35,626 bases of DNA from Rhodobacterales bacterium (GCA_003249215.1 QKJR01000028.1:1-35626), one strand, 5' to 3'; shown: positions 7,283 through 17,415, counted from the stretch's first letter. Translations and numbers: made by a program. Notes: generated by a model from the letters alone, not told the origin.

Positions 7283-8071
7283 ATGGCCTTCACCCTTGCC
7301 ACCTGGAACATCAACTCGGTCCGCCTGCGCGAGGCGCTCGTGTGCAAGCTCCTGCAGGAGGAGGCGCCCGACGTGCTCTGCCTGCAGGAATGCAAGAGTC
7401 CGGTCGAGAAGATCCCGCTCGAAGGATTCCGGGCGCTGGGCTACACCCACATGGTCGCGCGCGGGCAGAAGGGTTACAACGGCGTCGCGATCCTCTCGAA
7501 GATGCCGATCGAAGAGGTGGGTGCGGGCGATTACGCGAACCTCGGGCACGCGCGCCATGTCGCCGGGCGGCTGGCGAATGGTGTTACCATCCACAACTTC
7601 TATGTTCCCGCAGGCGGCGATATTCCCGACCGCGAGGCGAATGTGAAATTCGGCCAGAAGCTCGATTTCCTGACCCATATGCGCGACGATTTCCACGCGG
7701 CGCGGCCCGAGCGCGCGATCCTCGTGGGCGACCTGAACATCGCCCCGCGCGAGGATGACGTCTGGAACCACAAGGCTCTGCTGAAGATCGTCAGCCACAC
7801 GCCGATCGAGGTCGAGCATCTGGCGCAGACGCAAGATGCCGGGAACTGGGTCGACGTGACCCGCGCCGATATCCCCGAGGGGCAGCTCTATTCCTGGTGG
7901 TCCTATCGCTCGCCCGACTGGGATGCGGCCGACAAGGGGCGCCGCCTCGATCACGTCTGGGCCACGCCCGATATCTCGAACGCCGCGCACGGCTCGCGCG
8001 TTCTGCGCGCGGCCCGTGGCTGGGAACAGCCCTCCGATCACGCGCCCGTCTTCGCGACATTTGATCTCTGA
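7283..8071 (+). CDS. xthA: exodeoxyribonuclease III
   Basis: A 262-residue AP endonuclease/3'-5' exonuclease of the exonuclease III family, acting in base excision repair. The endonuclease/exonuclease/phosphatase fold is shown by ATWNINSVR at the N-terminus, LQECK (metal-binding Glu), the YVPAGGD segment, GDLNIAP (Asp/Asn) and the C-terminal SDHAPV with catalytic Asp-His. The RRLDHVWAT segment is also typical. The ATG at 7283 is chosen because a GGAGAG site is 5 nt upstream and the family starts just before the first beta strand; the longer reading from 7148 covers the intergenic hairpins. A thioredoxin-like gene follows after 63 nt on the same strand, and co-transcription is plausible. Confidence 0.95.
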   Translation: MAFTLATWNINSVRLREALVCKLLQEEAPDVLCLQECKSPVEKIPLEGFRALGYTHMVARGQKGYNGVAILSKMPIEEVGAGDYANLGHARHVAGRLANGVTIHNFYVPAGGDIPDREANVKFGQKLDFLTHMRDDFHAARPERAILVGDLNIAPREDDVWNHKALLKIVSHTPIEVEHLAQTQDAGNWVDVTRADIPEGQLYSWWSYRSPDWDAADKGRRLDHVWATPDISNAAHGSRVLRAARGWEQPSDHAPVFATFDL

Positions 8072-8134
8072 CCCTTGGCGCGGGCCGTGCGCGCGCGCAT
8101 ATAGGGGACAACCCAATTCCGAGAGGATGCCGCC

Positions 8135-9049
8135 ATGATTGGAAGCGAAGCCAAACCCGCCCATTCCGAATTCGTCAAGGACGTGTCCGAGGCCGATTTC
8201 ATGGCCGAGGTCGTCGACAAGTCGATGACCGTTCCGGTGATCGTCGATTTCTGGGCGCCTTGGTGCGGCCCCTGCCGCCAGCTCGGCCCCGCGCTCGAGG
8301 CCGCGGTCGATGCCGTCAAGGGCAAGGTCGTGATGGCCAAGATCAACGTGGATGAGAACCAGCGTCTGGCGCAGGCGCTCGCCCAGCAGGGCCTGCCGCT
8401 GCAGTCGATCCCGACGGTCGTTGCCTTCTTCGAGGGCCGCCCGGTCGACATGTTCCAGGGCGCCCTGCCGGCCTCGGAACTCAAGAAATTCGTCGACAAG
8501 CTCACCGGTCTGGCGGGCGATGGCGGTCTTGCCGATGCCGTTGCCGCGGCCGAGGAAATGCTGGCCGAGGGCGCCGCGGTGGATGCCGCCGAGACCTTCG
8601 CCGCGATCCTCGGCGAGGACCCCGAGAATGCCGAGGCCTATGGCGGGCTGATCCGCGCGCACATCGCCTTGAACGATCTCGATCAGGCCGAGAGCTTCCT
8701 TGCCGGCGTCCCCGCCAAGATCGCGACATCGGCCCCGGTCGAGGCGGCGCGCGCGCAGCTTGCGCTCGCCAAGCAGGCGGCCAAGGCCGGCCCGCTCGAT
8801 GAACTCAAGGCGCAGATCGACGCCGATCCGGCCAATCCTCAGGCGCGGTTCGATTATGCCCAGGCGCTCCATGCGGCCGGTCAGGTCGAGGAGGCGGTCG
8901 AGCAGCTTCTCGAGCTCTTCCGCCGGGATCGCGAATGGAACGAGGGCGCGGCCAAGGCTCAGCTCTTCACCATCTTCGACGCGCTCAAGCCCAATGACCC
9001 GATCGCCGCCAAGGGCCGTCGCCGCCTCTCGTCGATGATATTTGCCTGA
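8135..9049 (+). CDS. ybbN: thioredoxin-TPR protein, YbbN/CnoX-like chaperedoxin
   Basis: A 304-residue cytosolic protein. Residues about 15-125 form a thioredoxin domain with an intact WCGPC motif (Cys44, Cys47) and the cis-Pro in SIPTV. Residues about 130-304 are Ala/Glu-rich helices with TPR-like character, as in the YbbN/CnoX family, which protects client proteins from oxidation and works with chaperones. E. coli CnoX lacks an active CXXC, whereas this one keeps it, so it may also act as a reductase. Two downstream genes follow closely (a Lon-domain protein and a Trm112 protein), suggesting one operon with a protein-quality-control theme. Start ATG at 8135 is supported by GAGAGGA upstream. 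Confidence 0.92.
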   Translation: MIGSEAKPAHSEFVKDVSEADFMAEVVDKSMTVPVIVDFWAPWCGPCRQLGPALEAAVDAVKGKVVMAKINVDENQRLAQALAQQGLPLQSIPTVVAFFEGRPVDMFQGALPASELKKFVDKLTGLAGDGGLADAVAAAEEMLAEGAAVDAAETFAAILGEDPENAEAYGGLIRAHIALNDLDQAESFLAGVPAKIATSAPVEAARAQLALAKQAAKAGPLDELKAQIDADPANPQARFDYAQALHAAGQVEEAVEQLLELFRRDREWNEGAAKAQLFTIFDALKPNDPIAAKGRRRLSSMIFA

Positions 9050-9075
9050 TCCATCGCTCGCCCTATGTGATCGCC

Positions 9076-9720
9076 ATGCTCAAGTCCTGCGATCTTCCCG
9101 AGTCGATCCCGCTGTTCCCGCTTCCCGGGGCGCTCCTGCTGCCGCGGGGTCGGCTGCCGCTGCATATCTTCGAGCCGCGCTATCTGCAGATGATCGAGGA
9201 TTGTCTGAAGACACGGCACCGATTGATCGGCATGATCCAGCCCTGCAAATGCCGCGCCGGGGGGCCGAGCCTCTGCACCATCGGCTGTGCGGGGCGGCTG
9301 ACCGGCTTTTCCGAGACCGAGGACGGGCGCTACATGATCACCCTCTCGGGGATCTCGCGGTTCCGGGTGACGCGCGAGGTGGGGGGCTTCACCCCCTATA
9401 TCCGCGCCGAGGTGCAATGGGGCGATTTCGAGCGCGACATGGGCCGGGTCGAGCATGACACCGGCTTCAGCCGCGACAGGTTCATGGATCTGCTGTCGCG
9501 CTACCTGACGGCGCAGGGGCTCGATACCGATTGGGATTCGCTCAAGGATGCCGAGGACGAACTGTTGATCAACTCGCTCTCGATGCTGCTGCCGCTCGAA
9601 CCCGAGGACAAGCAGGCACTTCTTGAGGCGCCCTGCCTCTCGACCCGGCGCGAAACGCTGATCACGCTGATGGAATTCGCACTGCATGGCTGCGGCGGCC
9701 CCGAGGAGCCGCTGCAGTGA
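9076..9720 (+). CDS. LON peptidase substrate-binding domain protein
   Basis: A 214-residue stand-alone homologue of the N-terminal domain of Lon protease, with no ATPase or peptidase domain. The [26 protein letters not shown] segment near the N-terminus is diagnostic. The role is unknown; substrate recognition or adaptor function has been proposed for this family. A cluster of cysteines ([16 protein letters not shown], about residues 55-70) is notable and could bind metal or be redox active. The start is uncertain: GTG at 9067 or ATG at 9076, neither with a clear ribosome site. The stop overlaps the start of the next gene by 4 nt, indicating translational coupling. Confidence 0.92.
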   Translation: MLKSCDLPESIPLFPLPGALLLPRGRLPLHIFEPRYLQMIEDCLKTRHRLIGMIQPCKCRAGGPSLCTIGCAGRLTGFSETEDGRYMITLSGISRFRVTREVGGFTPYIRAEVQWGDFERDMGRVEHDTGFSRDRFMDLLSRYLTAQGLDTDWDSLKDAEDELLINSLSMLLPLEPEDKQALLEAPCLSTRRETLITLMEFALHGCGGPEEPLQ

Positions 9721-9908
9721 CCGCGCCCGAGCCGCGCGTGCTCTTCGACCGGCGGATGCTCGAGGCGCTCGTGTGCCCGATCACGCAGGGACCGCTCAGC
9801 TATGACGCAGAGGCGCAGGAGCTGATATCGCGCGCGGCCCGACTCGCCTTTCCGATCCGTGGGGGCATTCCGATCATGCTCGTGGACGAGGCCCGGGCGC
9901 TGGAATGA
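9717..9908 (+). CDS. Trm112/UPF0434 family protein
   Basis: A 63-residue protein with LLEILxCP-like sequence ([17 protein letters not shown]) and the [11 protein letters not shown] core of the UPF0434/YcaR family. Only one cysteine of the ancestral zinc-knuckle pair remains, which is common among alphaproteobacterial members. In eukaryotes and archaea, Trm112 partners methyltransferases; the bacterial role is less clear. It starts with GTG at 9717 overlapping the TGA of the upstream gene (GTGA), with a GAGGAG site nearby. This end-to-end coupling places it in the ybbN operon. Confidence 0.92.
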   Translation: MTAPEPRVLFDRRMLEALVCPITQGPLSYDAEAQELISRAARLAFPIRGGIPIMLVDEARALE

Positions 9909-9964
9909 CTCGCCATTCGCGGGTCAAAGGCGTAAATTAACCAGGTTGAAATCAGGAGGGCGCC

Positions 9965-10147
9965 ATGAAAACCGCCGCTGTCCTTGCCTTTGGCCTTTCG
10001 CTTGCCCTTGCCGGATGCGGGCCGATCTTCGCGCCACCGCAGGACCGGAGCGGCGCCGTTCCCACGGCGCAGGAACCCGCCGCGACGCATCCCGGCCTCT
10101 GGACCGGGGAAGAGCCCTACAGCCCGGATGAATATGCGATCCGCTGA
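9965..10147 (+). CDS. small lipoprotein, hypothetical
   Basis: A 60-residue protein with a lipoprotein signal peptide: MKTAAV start, a hydrophobic stretch and the lipobox LALAGC with the lipidated Cys at about residue 18. The mature part is only about 42 residues, Pro-rich and ending in EEPYSPDEYAIR. An AGGAGG site sits 5 nt before the ATG at 9965. It would be anchored to the inner or outer membrane leaflet facing the periplasm. No domain is recognised. It follows the Trm112 gene by 56 nt and is separated by only 3 nt from the end of a convergent UbiH-like gene. Confidence 0.8.
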   Translation: MKTAAVLAFGLSLALAGCGPIFAPPQDRSGAVPTAQEPAATHPGLWTGEEPYSPDEYAIR

Positions 10148-10150
10148 GCG

Positions 10151-11377
10151 CTAGAGTGGCCGGCCTTGCAGAAGCCGCGGCATCGGCCCGCCGAGCCCCG
10201 CCGCCTGTCGCATGAAGCCGCGCCGCAGCGGACCGAGCGCCTGAACGAGGCCCATCCCCAGATCGCGCCCCGCGCGCAGGATCGGATTGTCGTTCGAAAA
10301 GAGCTTATTGACGCCGTCCATGCCGAGCGCGAGCGCGGTCGAGTCGAACCGCCGCCAACCCTGATATCGCTCGAGCACGTCGATCGCGCCGATATCCTCG
10401 CCGCGGCGGAGCGCATCGACGAGCACTTCGGCAAGCGCCGCCACATCGCGCAGCCCGAGGTTGAGCCCTTGGCCGGCAATCGGATGCACGCCATGGGCCG
10501 CATCGCCGATCAGCGCGACGCGCGGCACGGCATAGGCGCGGGCGAGCGTGAGGTTGAGCGGATAGCTGAACCGCGGGCCGGCAAGGCCGATCCGGCCCAG
10601 AAAATCGCCAAAGCGCGGGCGCAGCACGGCGAGGAAATCCTCATCCGACAGCGCCGAGATGACCCGGGCATTCTCGTCGGTTTCCGACCAGACGATCGAG
10701 CTGCGGTTGCCCGGCAGGGGCAGGATCGCCAAGGGGCCGGTGGGCATGAAGAACTGATGCGCGATGCCCTCATGCGGCAATTCATGCTCGATGGCGGCGA
10801 CGAGCGCGGTCTGCCCATAGCCCCAGCCCTCGCGGGTGATCCCGGCGCGTTCCGCCACGCCCGAGCGGCGGCCATCAGCACCCACCAGCAGCCGCGCGCT
10901 CAAGATCCGCTCGTCCGAGAGCGTCACCGCGATCCCCCCCGGCTCGGGCTCCTGCGCCACGACCTGCGTCTCGGGGATCAGCGTGATGCCGGGTGCCGCC
11001 TGCATCGCCTCGAGAAAGGCGCGATAGAGGAAGCGGTCCTCGAGCATGTAGCCGACCGGGCTCTGATCGAGCTCGCGGCTGTCGAAATGCAAAAAGAGCG
11101 GCGCGGCGCCCTCGCCCGGGCGCCCGTCGCCCGCCTTCACCTCCATCATCTTTTGCGCCTGGCCCGCCAGCCCGCCCCAGACCCCGATCGCCGCAAGCAG
11201 TTTCTGCGAGGCGATGGCCAGCGCATAGGCGCGCCCGTCGAAGGCATCCTCCGCGCGCTGTCGGGCCGGGGCCGCATCGATGACGGTGACGGTCAGGCCG
11301 GCCTGCGCCAGCGCGAGCGCGAGCGCTGGGCCATTGAGCCCGCCGCCCGCGACGATGACATCGGAATCGTGTTTCAT
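10151..11377 (-). CDS. UbiH/UbiF/COQ6 family FAD-dependent monooxygenase
   Basis: A 408-residue flavoprotein hydroxylase, most likely acting in ubiquinone ring hydroxylation. The N-terminal Rossmann motif is VAGGGLNGPALALALAQAG. A second FAD motif, GDAAHGVHPIAGQGLNLGLRD, lies near residue 290, and the middle VGADGRRSGV segment is the family's DG motif. The ATG at 11377 is chosen because the Rossmann motif then begins within the first dozen residues; an earlier in-frame start at 11470 would overlap the divergent amidase. In alphaproteobacteria several paralogues with different hydroxylation positions (UbiH, UbiF, UbiL) exist, and I cannot assign which. It diverges from an amidase with 77 nt between starts. 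Confidence 0.93.
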   Translation of the reverse strand: MKHDSDVIVAGGGLNGPALALALAQAGLTVTVIDAAPARQRAEDAFDGRAYALAIASQKLLAAIGVWGGLAGQAQKMMEVKAGDGRPGEGAAPLFLHFDSRELDQSPVGYMLEDRFLYRAFLEAMQAAPGITLIPETQVVAQEPEPGGIAVTLSDERILSARLLVGADGRRSGVAERAGITREGWGYGQTALVAAIEHELPHEGIAHQFFMPTGPLAILPLPGNRSSIVWSETDENARVISALSDEDFLAVLRPRFGDFLGRIGLAGPRFSYPLNLTLARAYAVPRVALIGDAAHGVHPIAGQGLNLGLRDVAALAEVLVDALRRGEDIGAIDVLERYQGWRRFDSTALALGMDGVNKLFSNDNPILRAGRDLGMGLVQALGPLRRGFMRQAAGLGGPMPRLLQGRPL

Positions 11378-11454
11378 GGCGCCACTATGCAATGCCGCGC
11401 GGGATTGTCCATGCGCGGCGGTGTCGCTAGCCTGCGGGAAAACGGAGGTCGGCG

Positions 11455-12768
11455 ATGGATCTGATGGCAAGCGCGGTGGAACAGGGGCGGGCGATCGGCG
11501 CGGGCAAGCTCTGTCCGGTCGAGATGACCGAGGCCTATCTCGAGGCCGCCGCCGCCGCCCCCGACATCTATGCCCGCCTGACGCCGGAACGCGCGCGGGC
11601 CGAGGCGATGGCGGCGCGGGCGCGGGCCCGGACTGGCACGCGGCGCGGCTTGCTCGACGGCGTGGCGCTGAGCTGGAAGGATCTGTTCGACAGTGCGGGC
11701 ACGGCGACCGAGGCGGGCTCGCGTCTGCTTGCAGGACGGGTGCCCGGCACGGATGCCGAGGTGTTGGCGCAGGCGACGCTTGGCGGTTCGGTCTGTCTGG
11801 GCAAGACCCATATGACGGAGCTCGCCTTCAGCGGCCTCGGCGTCAATCCGATGACCGCGACGCCGCCGAATGCGGTGCAGAAGGGCCTCGCGCCGGGCGG
11901 CTCGAGTTCGGGCGCGGCGGTGTCGGTCGCGCGTGGTATCTGTGCGGCGGGGATCGGCTCGGACACCGGCGGTTCGGTGCGCATTCCCTCGGCCTGGAAC
12001 GATATCGTGGGGCTCAAGACGACGCATGGCCGGGTTTCTACGCGTGGTGTCGTGCCGCTCTGCAACCGCTTCGACACGATCGGGCCGCTCGCGCGCAGTG
12101 TCGAGGATTGCGCCGAGCTGCTCGCGCTGATCGAGGGCAGCAAGGCGCCCGATCTGCGCGGCGCGACGCTTGGCGGCGCGCGGCTTCTCGTGCTCGAAGG
12201 GCTGCCCTTCGAGGGCGCGCGCGCGGCGCCGGTGCAGGGGTTCGAGCGCGCGGTCGATCTCTTCGCTAAGGCCGGCGCGGTGATCGAGCGGCACGCGTTG
12301 CCGATGGTCGCCCCGGCGATGGATCTGTCGGGGATTCTTTTCGCACCAGAGGCTTACGGCATCTGGAAGGATGTGATCGAGGCCAATCCGGGCAAGATGT
12401 ATCCACTCATTCTCGAGCGGTTCCGGGGTGGCGCCAAGGCGCTCGCGGCTGACTATGTCGCGGCCTGGGAGGCGCTGGCGAGCTATCGCGCGGCTTATCT
12501 GGCAGCTACGGCGGAATATGACGCCGTGCTCGTGCCCACTGCGCCGATTCTGCCACCCGACGCGGCGCGCCTCCTCTCCGATCGCGCCTATTTCGAGAGC
12601 GAAAACCTGCTCGCACTGCGCAATACGCGGATCGGCAATATCTTCGGGCTCTGTTCGCTGACCCTGCCCACGGGCGTGCCGATGACCGGGATCAGCCTGA
12701 TGGCCGCGCCGATGCAGGAGGCGCATCTGTTGCGTCTGGGGCACGCCGCCGAGGCGGCACTTGGCTGA
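11455..12768 (+). CDS. amidase signature family hydrolase
   Basis: A 437-residue amidase with the family's Ser-cis-Ser-Lys triad: Lys75 in ALSWKDLFDS, Ser150 in PGGSSSGAA and the nucleophile Ser174 in GSDTGGSVRIPSAW. The 24-residue gap between the two serines matches the family. It hydrolyses an amide bond, but the substrate is not shown. GatA is unlikely, since gatB/gatC are absent and the sequence is closer to general amidases. It lies directly upstream of dapC and ftsK on the same strand; the 117-nt gap to dapC contains no clear terminator. Start ATG at 11455 follows a GGAGGT-like site. Confidence 0.92.
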   Translation: MDLMASAVEQGRAIGAGKLCPVEMTEAYLEAAAAAPDIYARLTPERARAEAMAARARARTGTRRGLLDGVALSWKDLFDSAGTATEAGSRLLAGRVPGTDAEVLAQATLGGSVCLGKTHMTELAFSGLGVNPMTATPPNAVQKGLAPGGSSSGAAVSVARGICAAGIGSDTGGSVRIPSAWNDIVGLKTTHGRVSTRGVVPLCNRFDTIGPLARSVEDCAELLALIEGSKAPDLRGATLGGARLLVLEGLPFEGARAAPVQGFERAVDLFAKAGAVIERHALPMVAPAMDLSGILFAPEAYGIWKDVIEANPGKMYPLILERFRGGAKALAADYVAAWEALASYRAAYLAATAEYDAVLVPTAPILPPDAARLLSDRAYFESENLLALRNTRIGNIFGLCSLTLPTGVPMTGISLMAAPMQEAHLLRLGHAAEAALG

Positions 12769-12885
12769 AATGCCACAATATGTCGCGTCAGGCTCCGGGC
12801 AGGGCGCGCTTTTTCTGGACGAGGGCGGCGGGCTTTTGTAACCTCGCCGCAAACGGGGCGTTCAGACTCCGATACGAGGCATGAC

Positions 12886-14064
12886 ATGGCATTTCCCGAG
12901 CGGTTCTCGAACCTGCCCGAATATGCGTTTCCGCGGCTGCGGACGCTTCTCGACTCGCATCCTGCGGGGGGCGATCCCATTGCCATGTCGATCGGTGAGC
13001 CGAAGCATCCGATGCCGGGCTTCGTCGCCGAGGTGATGGCGCAAAGCATTGGTGAATTTGGAAAATATCCGGCCAATGACGGCACGCCCGAACTGCTCGG
13101 CGCGATTTCCGGCTGGCTCGGGCGGCGCTATGGCGTTGCCGTGCCGCCCGCGCAGATCATGGCGCTCAACGGCACGCGCGAGGGGCTCTTCAATGCCGCG
13201 ATCGCGCTCTGCCCTGAGACCAAACGCGGCAAACAGCCCGCGATCCTGATCCCGAACCCCTTCTATCAGGTCTATGCCGTGGCCGCCGCGACCGTCGGCG
13301 CCGAGGCCATCTTCGTGCCCGCGACCGAGGAAACCGGCTTCCTGCCCGATTTCGAGAGCCTGCCACCCGAGGTGCTCGACCGCACCGCGATCGCCTATCT
13401 CTGCTCGCCCGCCAATCCGCAGGGCGCCGTCGCCTCGCGCGACTATCTCGCGCGGCTGATCGCGCTGGCCGAGAAGCACGATTTTCAGATCTTCGCCGAT
13501 GAATGCTATTCCGAGATCTGGCGCACCACCCCGCCGCCCGGCGCGCTCGAAGTTGCGGCGGCGGTCGGCGCCGATCCCGAGCGGGTCGTGATCTTCCACT
13601 CGCTCTCGAAACGCTCGAACCTTCCGGGTCTGCGCTCGGGCTTCTGCGCCGGTGGGCCCGAGAGCATCGCGCGCATCCGTCAGTTGCGCGCCTATGCCGG
13701 GGCGCCGCTGCCGCTGCCGATCCAGCGGGTCTCGGAGCGCGCCTGGGCCGATGAGGTTCATGTCGAGGAAAACCGCCGCCTCTACGCCGAGAAATACGCG
13801 ATCGCCGCGGAAATCTTCAGTGGCGTCAACAGCTTCCGCCTGCCCGAGGGGGGCTTCTTCCTCTGGCTTCCGGTGCCGGATGGCGAGGAGGCGGCGCTGA
13901 AACTCTGGCGCGAGACCGGGGTGCGGGTGTTGCCCGGCGCCTATCTCGCGCGGGATGTCGGGGGGCAGAACCCCGGCAAGGGATATATCCGGGTGGCCCT
14001 CGTCGCCCCAAAAGAAGAAACGCAGCGCGGGCTCACGATGCTTCGCGACTGCCTTTATCGTTGA
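12886..14064 (+). CDS. dapC: succinyldiaminopimelate transaminase
   Basis: A 392-residue fold-type I aminotransferase of the DapC type, converting N-succinyl-2-amino-6-ketopimelate to N-succinyl-LL-diaminopimelate in lysine and peptidoglycan synthesis. PLP-binding Lys242 is in SLSKRSNLPGLRSGF, Asp205 in FADECY binds the pyridine nitrogen, and the SPANPQGAV segment is the conserved Asn/Pro region. The MSIGEPKHP opening is typical of this subgroup. Other class I aminotransferases cannot be fully excluded from sequence reading. Length is normal. Its stop is 12 nt before the ftsK start, with an FtsK ribosome site between, so the two are likely co-transcribed. Confidence 0.9.
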   Translation: MAFPERFSNLPEYAFPRLRTLLDSHPAGGDPIAMSIGEPKHPMPGFVAEVMAQSIGEFGKYPANDGTPELLGAISGWLGRRYGVAVPPAQIMALNGTREGLFNAAIALCPETKRGKQPAILIPNPFYQVYAVAAATVGAEAIFVPATEETGFLPDFESLPPEVLDRTAIAYLCSPANPQGAVASRDYLARLIALAEKHDFQIFADECYSEIWRTTPPPGALEVAAAVGADPERVVIFHSLSKRSNLPGLRSGFCAGGPESIARIRQLRAYAGAPLPLPIQRVSERAWADEVHVEENRRLYAEKYAIAAEIFSGVNSFRLPEGGFFLWLPVPDGEEAALKLWRETGVRVLPGAYLARDVGGQNPGKGYIRVALVAPKEETQRGLTMLRDCLYR

Positions 14065-14076
14065 GGACGGTTGAGC

Positions 14077-17000
14077 ATGGCATCCTATCAGGCACGACAC
14101 CGCGATCCGCTGCTGGACCAGAACACGCAAGCGGCGCTGGAACGGCGCGGCAAGGAATTGCTGGGTGGCGGGCTGATCGTGCTCGGCGTTCTGGCGGCGA
14201 TGATGCTCGCTTCCTATGTGCCCGAGGATCCGAGCTGGATGGCCGCTTCCGATCAGCCGGTGCAGAACTGGCTTGGCCGGATCGGCGCGGGGATCGCCTC
14301 GCCGCTCTTCGTCATCGTCGGGCGCGGTGCCTGGCTTGCGCCGCTCGGGCTTCTGGCCTGGGGGCTGCGCTTCGTGCTGCATCGCGGTGAGGAGCGTGCG
14401 GGCACTCGGGCGATTTTCCTACCGATCGCGATTGCGGTTGCGGCGGTCTATGCGGCCCTCCTCGTGCCCGATGCCGACTGGGGTCAAGCCTATGGGCTCG
14501 GCGGCCATTTCGGGGACATGATCGCGGGCTCGCTGCTCGGGATCGCGCCGGTTTCGGGCACATTCGGGCTCAAGGTTCTCTCGGCACTTCTCGCGGTGGC
14601 CGTGCTCGCGGCCGGTGCCTTCGTGCTCGGCTTCGACCGCACCGAGCTGCGGGCCATCGCCCGGTTCCTCATGCTCGGCACGATCGCGACCTATGCGACC
14701 GTTCTGGCCGCGCTCGGCAAGGGCGCCTCGGCCTCGGTTCAGGCGGCGCGTGTCGCGGCCGATAGCGCTCGGGCCCGCAGGGCTGCTGCGGCGGAGCGGG
14801 CGGCGGAACAGGCCGCTTGGGACGCACAGCAACAGGCCTGGGCCGCGGAAAGCCATGCCCGCGCCGCTCAGGGCCGAGACACCTATGGCCGTGCGATGCC
14901 GGCCGCCGCCCCGGTCGCCGAACGGGTGGCCGAACGTCCCGCGATGTTCTCGCGCATTCGCCGCGCGGCCGAGCCCGAGCCGGTCTATGAGGCGCCCGAT
15001 CTCTCGCCCGAGCTGATCGAGCCGGGCTATGAAAGCTATGAGATGGCCGCGCCCGCGCCCTCCGAGGATCGGATCAAGGCGCGGATCGCCGCCGCGGTGC
15101 AGACCCGTGCGGCCCATGGCGCGCCGGTCGCGCCGATCCCGGTGGGTGAGTTGCGCGCCGCCCGTCCCGCCGCGGCGCCCGACGCCCCGGTGCAGATGGC
15201 GCCCGCCGCGGCACCGGTTGCTGCCCCCGCCGCCACGACGCCTGCCTCGGTTCTGTCGGCGGTCGCCTCGCGCCTCGCGCGCGGCCCGAAACTTGCGGCA
15301 CCGATCCCCGCGAAAGCCGCGCCCACGCTGCGCGCCGAGCCGCCGCTGATGGCGCGCCCGCGGTTCCTGCCGGGCCGGATCGGTGCGCCCGAAGCCGCTG
15401 CCGCGGCCGAGCCGGGCTTTGCCGCCCATGACGCGGCCTATTTTGCTCAGGACGAGTTCGACGACCGGACCGAGATCCGCGATTTCGAACCTTTCGAGAT
15501 CGACTATCCCGAACCGGAATTCCTCGAACCCGACTTCGAACCGGATTACGAGCCCGCGCTGTCGGCGGGCGAAGCCCTTGCGCGTGAGCGCGCGGCCTAT
15601 GCCGCCGAGACCGCCCCGCGTCAGGCCGCATCCGAACCGCTCTGGCAAGAGGAAACCGACGAGGACGAGGCCAATGTCTTCGCCGATCTCGACGACGAGA
15701 TCCCGCCGCCGCCCGCGATGCTGCGCGCCGAGCGTCCGGTGCTCAACCGTCAGGTGATCGCCCCCGCGCCCACGCCCGAGCGCCGCGTGATCATGCCGGC
15801 GAAAAAGCCGATCACCCCCTCGAAACAGGCGATGGCCGAGGCGCAGCCCAAACTGCGTTTCGAGGCGCCCGAGCATCCGGCCTATGAGGTGCCGCCGCTT
15901 GGCCTCCTGACCAACCCGACGACGATCGAGCGCCATTCGCTCTCGGACGATGCGCTCGAGGAAAACGCGCGGATGCTCGAGAACGTGCTCGACGATTATG
16001 GCGTCAAGGGCGAGATCGTCTCGGTCCGCCCGGGTCCCGTGGTCACCATGTATGAGCTCGAACCCGCGCCGGGCCTCAAGGCGAGCCGCGTGATCGGGCT
16101 TGCCGACGATATCGCGCGCTCGATGTCGGCGCTGTCCGCGCGGGTCTCGACCGTGCCCGGCCGCTCGGTGATCGGGATCGAACTGCCGAACGCCCACCGC
16201 GAGAAGGTCGTGCTGCGCGAGATCATCTCGGCGCGCGATTTCGGCGACAGCAACATGCGTCTGCCGCTTGCGCTGGGCAAGGATATCGGCGGCGAGCCGG
16301 TGATCGCCAACCTCGCCAAGATGCCTCACCTGCTGATCGCGGGGACCACGGGCTCCGGGAAATCGGTCGCGATCAACACGATGATCCTGTCGCTCCTCTA
16401 CAAGCTCTCGCCCGAGGAATGCCGGCTGATCATGATCGACCCGAAGATGCTCGAGCTCTCCGTCTATGACGGCATTCCGCATCTGCTCAGCCCCGTCGTG
16501 ACCGACCCGAAGAAAGCCGTCGTCGCGCTGAAATGGGTCGTGGGCGAGATGGAAGAGCGCTATCGCCGCATGTCCAAGATGGGCGTTCGCAACATCGAAG
16601 GCTACAACGGGCGCGTGCGCGAGGCGATGGCGCGGGGCGAGCTTTTCAAGCGCACCGTCCAGACCGGCTTCGACGAGGAGACCGGCGATCCGATCTTCGA
16701 GACCGAGGAATTCCAGCCGCAGCCCTTCCCCTATATCGTCGTCATCGTCGACGAGATGGCCGACCTGATGATGGTCGCGGGCAAGGAGATCGAGGCCTGT
16801 ATTCAACGGCTTGCACAGATGGCGCGGGCGTCCGGCATCCACCTGATCATGGCCACGCAACGCCCCTCGGTCGATGTCATCACCGGCACGATCAAGGCGA
16901 ACTTCCCGACCCGGATTTCCTTCCAGGTGACCTCGAAGATCGACAGCCGCACGATCCTCGGCGAACAGGGCGCCGAGCAACTGCTGGGCATGGGCGACAT

Positions 17001-17391
17001 GCTCTACATGGGCGCGGGCTCGCGCATCACCCGGATCCACGGGCCCTTCGTTTCGGACGAAGAGGTCGAGGAAATCGTCACCCATCTGAAATCGTTTGGC
17101 CCGCCGGAATACATGTCGGGCGTGGTCGACGGGCCTGATGACGAGGTCGCGAGCGATATCGACCAGGTTCTGGGCCTCAGCTCGGGCGGCGACGATGTCG
17201 AGAATGCGCTCTATGACACCGCCGTCGCGATCGTCATCAAGGATCGCAAATGCTCGACCTCCTATATCCAGCGCAAGCTCGGGATCGGCTACAACAAGGC
17301 CGCGCGGCTCGTCGAACAGATGGAGGAGCAAGGCGTGGTCACGGCTGCGAACCATGTCGGCAAGCGAGAGATCCTCGTGCCCGAACAGTAA
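14077..17391 (+). CDS. ftsK: DNA translocase FtsK
   Basis: An 1105-codon gene for the septal DNA pump that clears chromosomes and activates XerCD. Residues about 28-195 hold four membrane segments. A long Ala/Pro/Glu-rich linker runs to about residue 600, including an acidic patch ([16 protein letters not shown], near 470-490). The motor has Walker A GTTGSGKS at 756-763 and Walker [11 protein letters not shown] with Asp892-Glu893. The C-terminal gamma winged-helix domain ([21 protein letters not shown]) recognises KOPS-type DNA. ATG at 14077 has GAGGA upstream; a TTG two codons earlier is the alternative. It is in line with dapC and followed by a strong terminator, then lolA. Confidence 0.96.
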   Translation: MASYQARHRDPLLDQNTQAALERRGKELLGGGLIVLGVLAAMMLASYVPEDPSWMAASDQPVQNWLGRIGAGIASPLFVIVGRGAWLAPLGLLAWGLRFVLHRGEERAGTRAIFLPIAIAVAAVYAALLVPDADWGQAYGLGGHFGDMIAGSLLGIAPVSGTFGLKVLSALLAVAVLAAGAFVLGFDRTELRAIARFLMLGTIATYATVLAALGKGASASVQAARVAADSARARRAAAAERAAEQAAWDAQQQAWAAESHARAAQGRDTYGRAMPAAAPVAERVAERPAMFSRIRRAAEPEPVYEAPDLSPELIEPGYESYEMAAPAPSEDRIKARIAAAVQTRAAHGAPVAPIPVGELRAARPAAAPDAPVQMAPAAAPVAAPAATTPASVLSAVASRLARGPKLAAPIPAKAAPTLRAEPPLMARPRFLPGRIGAPEAAAAAEPGFAAHDAAYFAQDEFDDRTEIRDFEPFEIDYPEPEFLEPDFEPDYEPALSAGEALARERAAYAAETAPRQAASEPLWQEETDEDEANVFADLDDEIPPPPAMLRAERPVLNRQVIAPAPTPERRVIMPAKKPITPSKQAMAEAQPKLRFEAPEHPAYEVPPLGLLTNPTTIERHSLSDDALEENARMLENVLDDYGVKGEIVSVRPGPVVTMYELEPAPGLKASRVIGLADDIARSMSALSARVSTVPGRSVIGIELPNAHREKVVLREIISARDFGDSNMRLPLALGKDIGGEPVIANLAKMPHLLIAGTTGSGKSVAINTMILSLLYKLSPEECRLIMIDPKMLELSVYDGIPHLLSPVVTDPKKAVVALKWVVGEMEERYRRMSKMGVRNIEGYNGRVREAMARGELFKRTVQTGFDEETGDPIFETEEFQPQPFPYIVVIVDEMADLMMVAGKEIEACIQRLAQMARASGIHLIMATQRPSVDVITGTIKANFPTRISFQVTSKIDSRTILGEQGAEQLLGMGDMLYMGAGSRITRIHGPFVSDEEVEEIVTHLKSFGPPEYMSGVVDGPDDEVASDIDQVLGLSSGGDDVENALYDTAVAIVIKDRKCSTSYIQRKLGIGYNKAARLVEQMEEQGVVTAANHVGKREILVPEQ

Positions 17392-17415
17392 CATTTCCCG
17401 CGAAAGCGTGATGGG

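Noticed and set aside
7268..8872. 534-codon minus-strand frame across xthA and ybbN
   Set aside because: It spans two real genes plus their gap and has no domain-like sequence.
14419..17394. 991-codon minus-strand frame opposite ftsK
   Set aside because: It is a compositional shadow of ftsK, with low-complexity His/Arg/Asp sequence and no recognisable domain or ribosome site.
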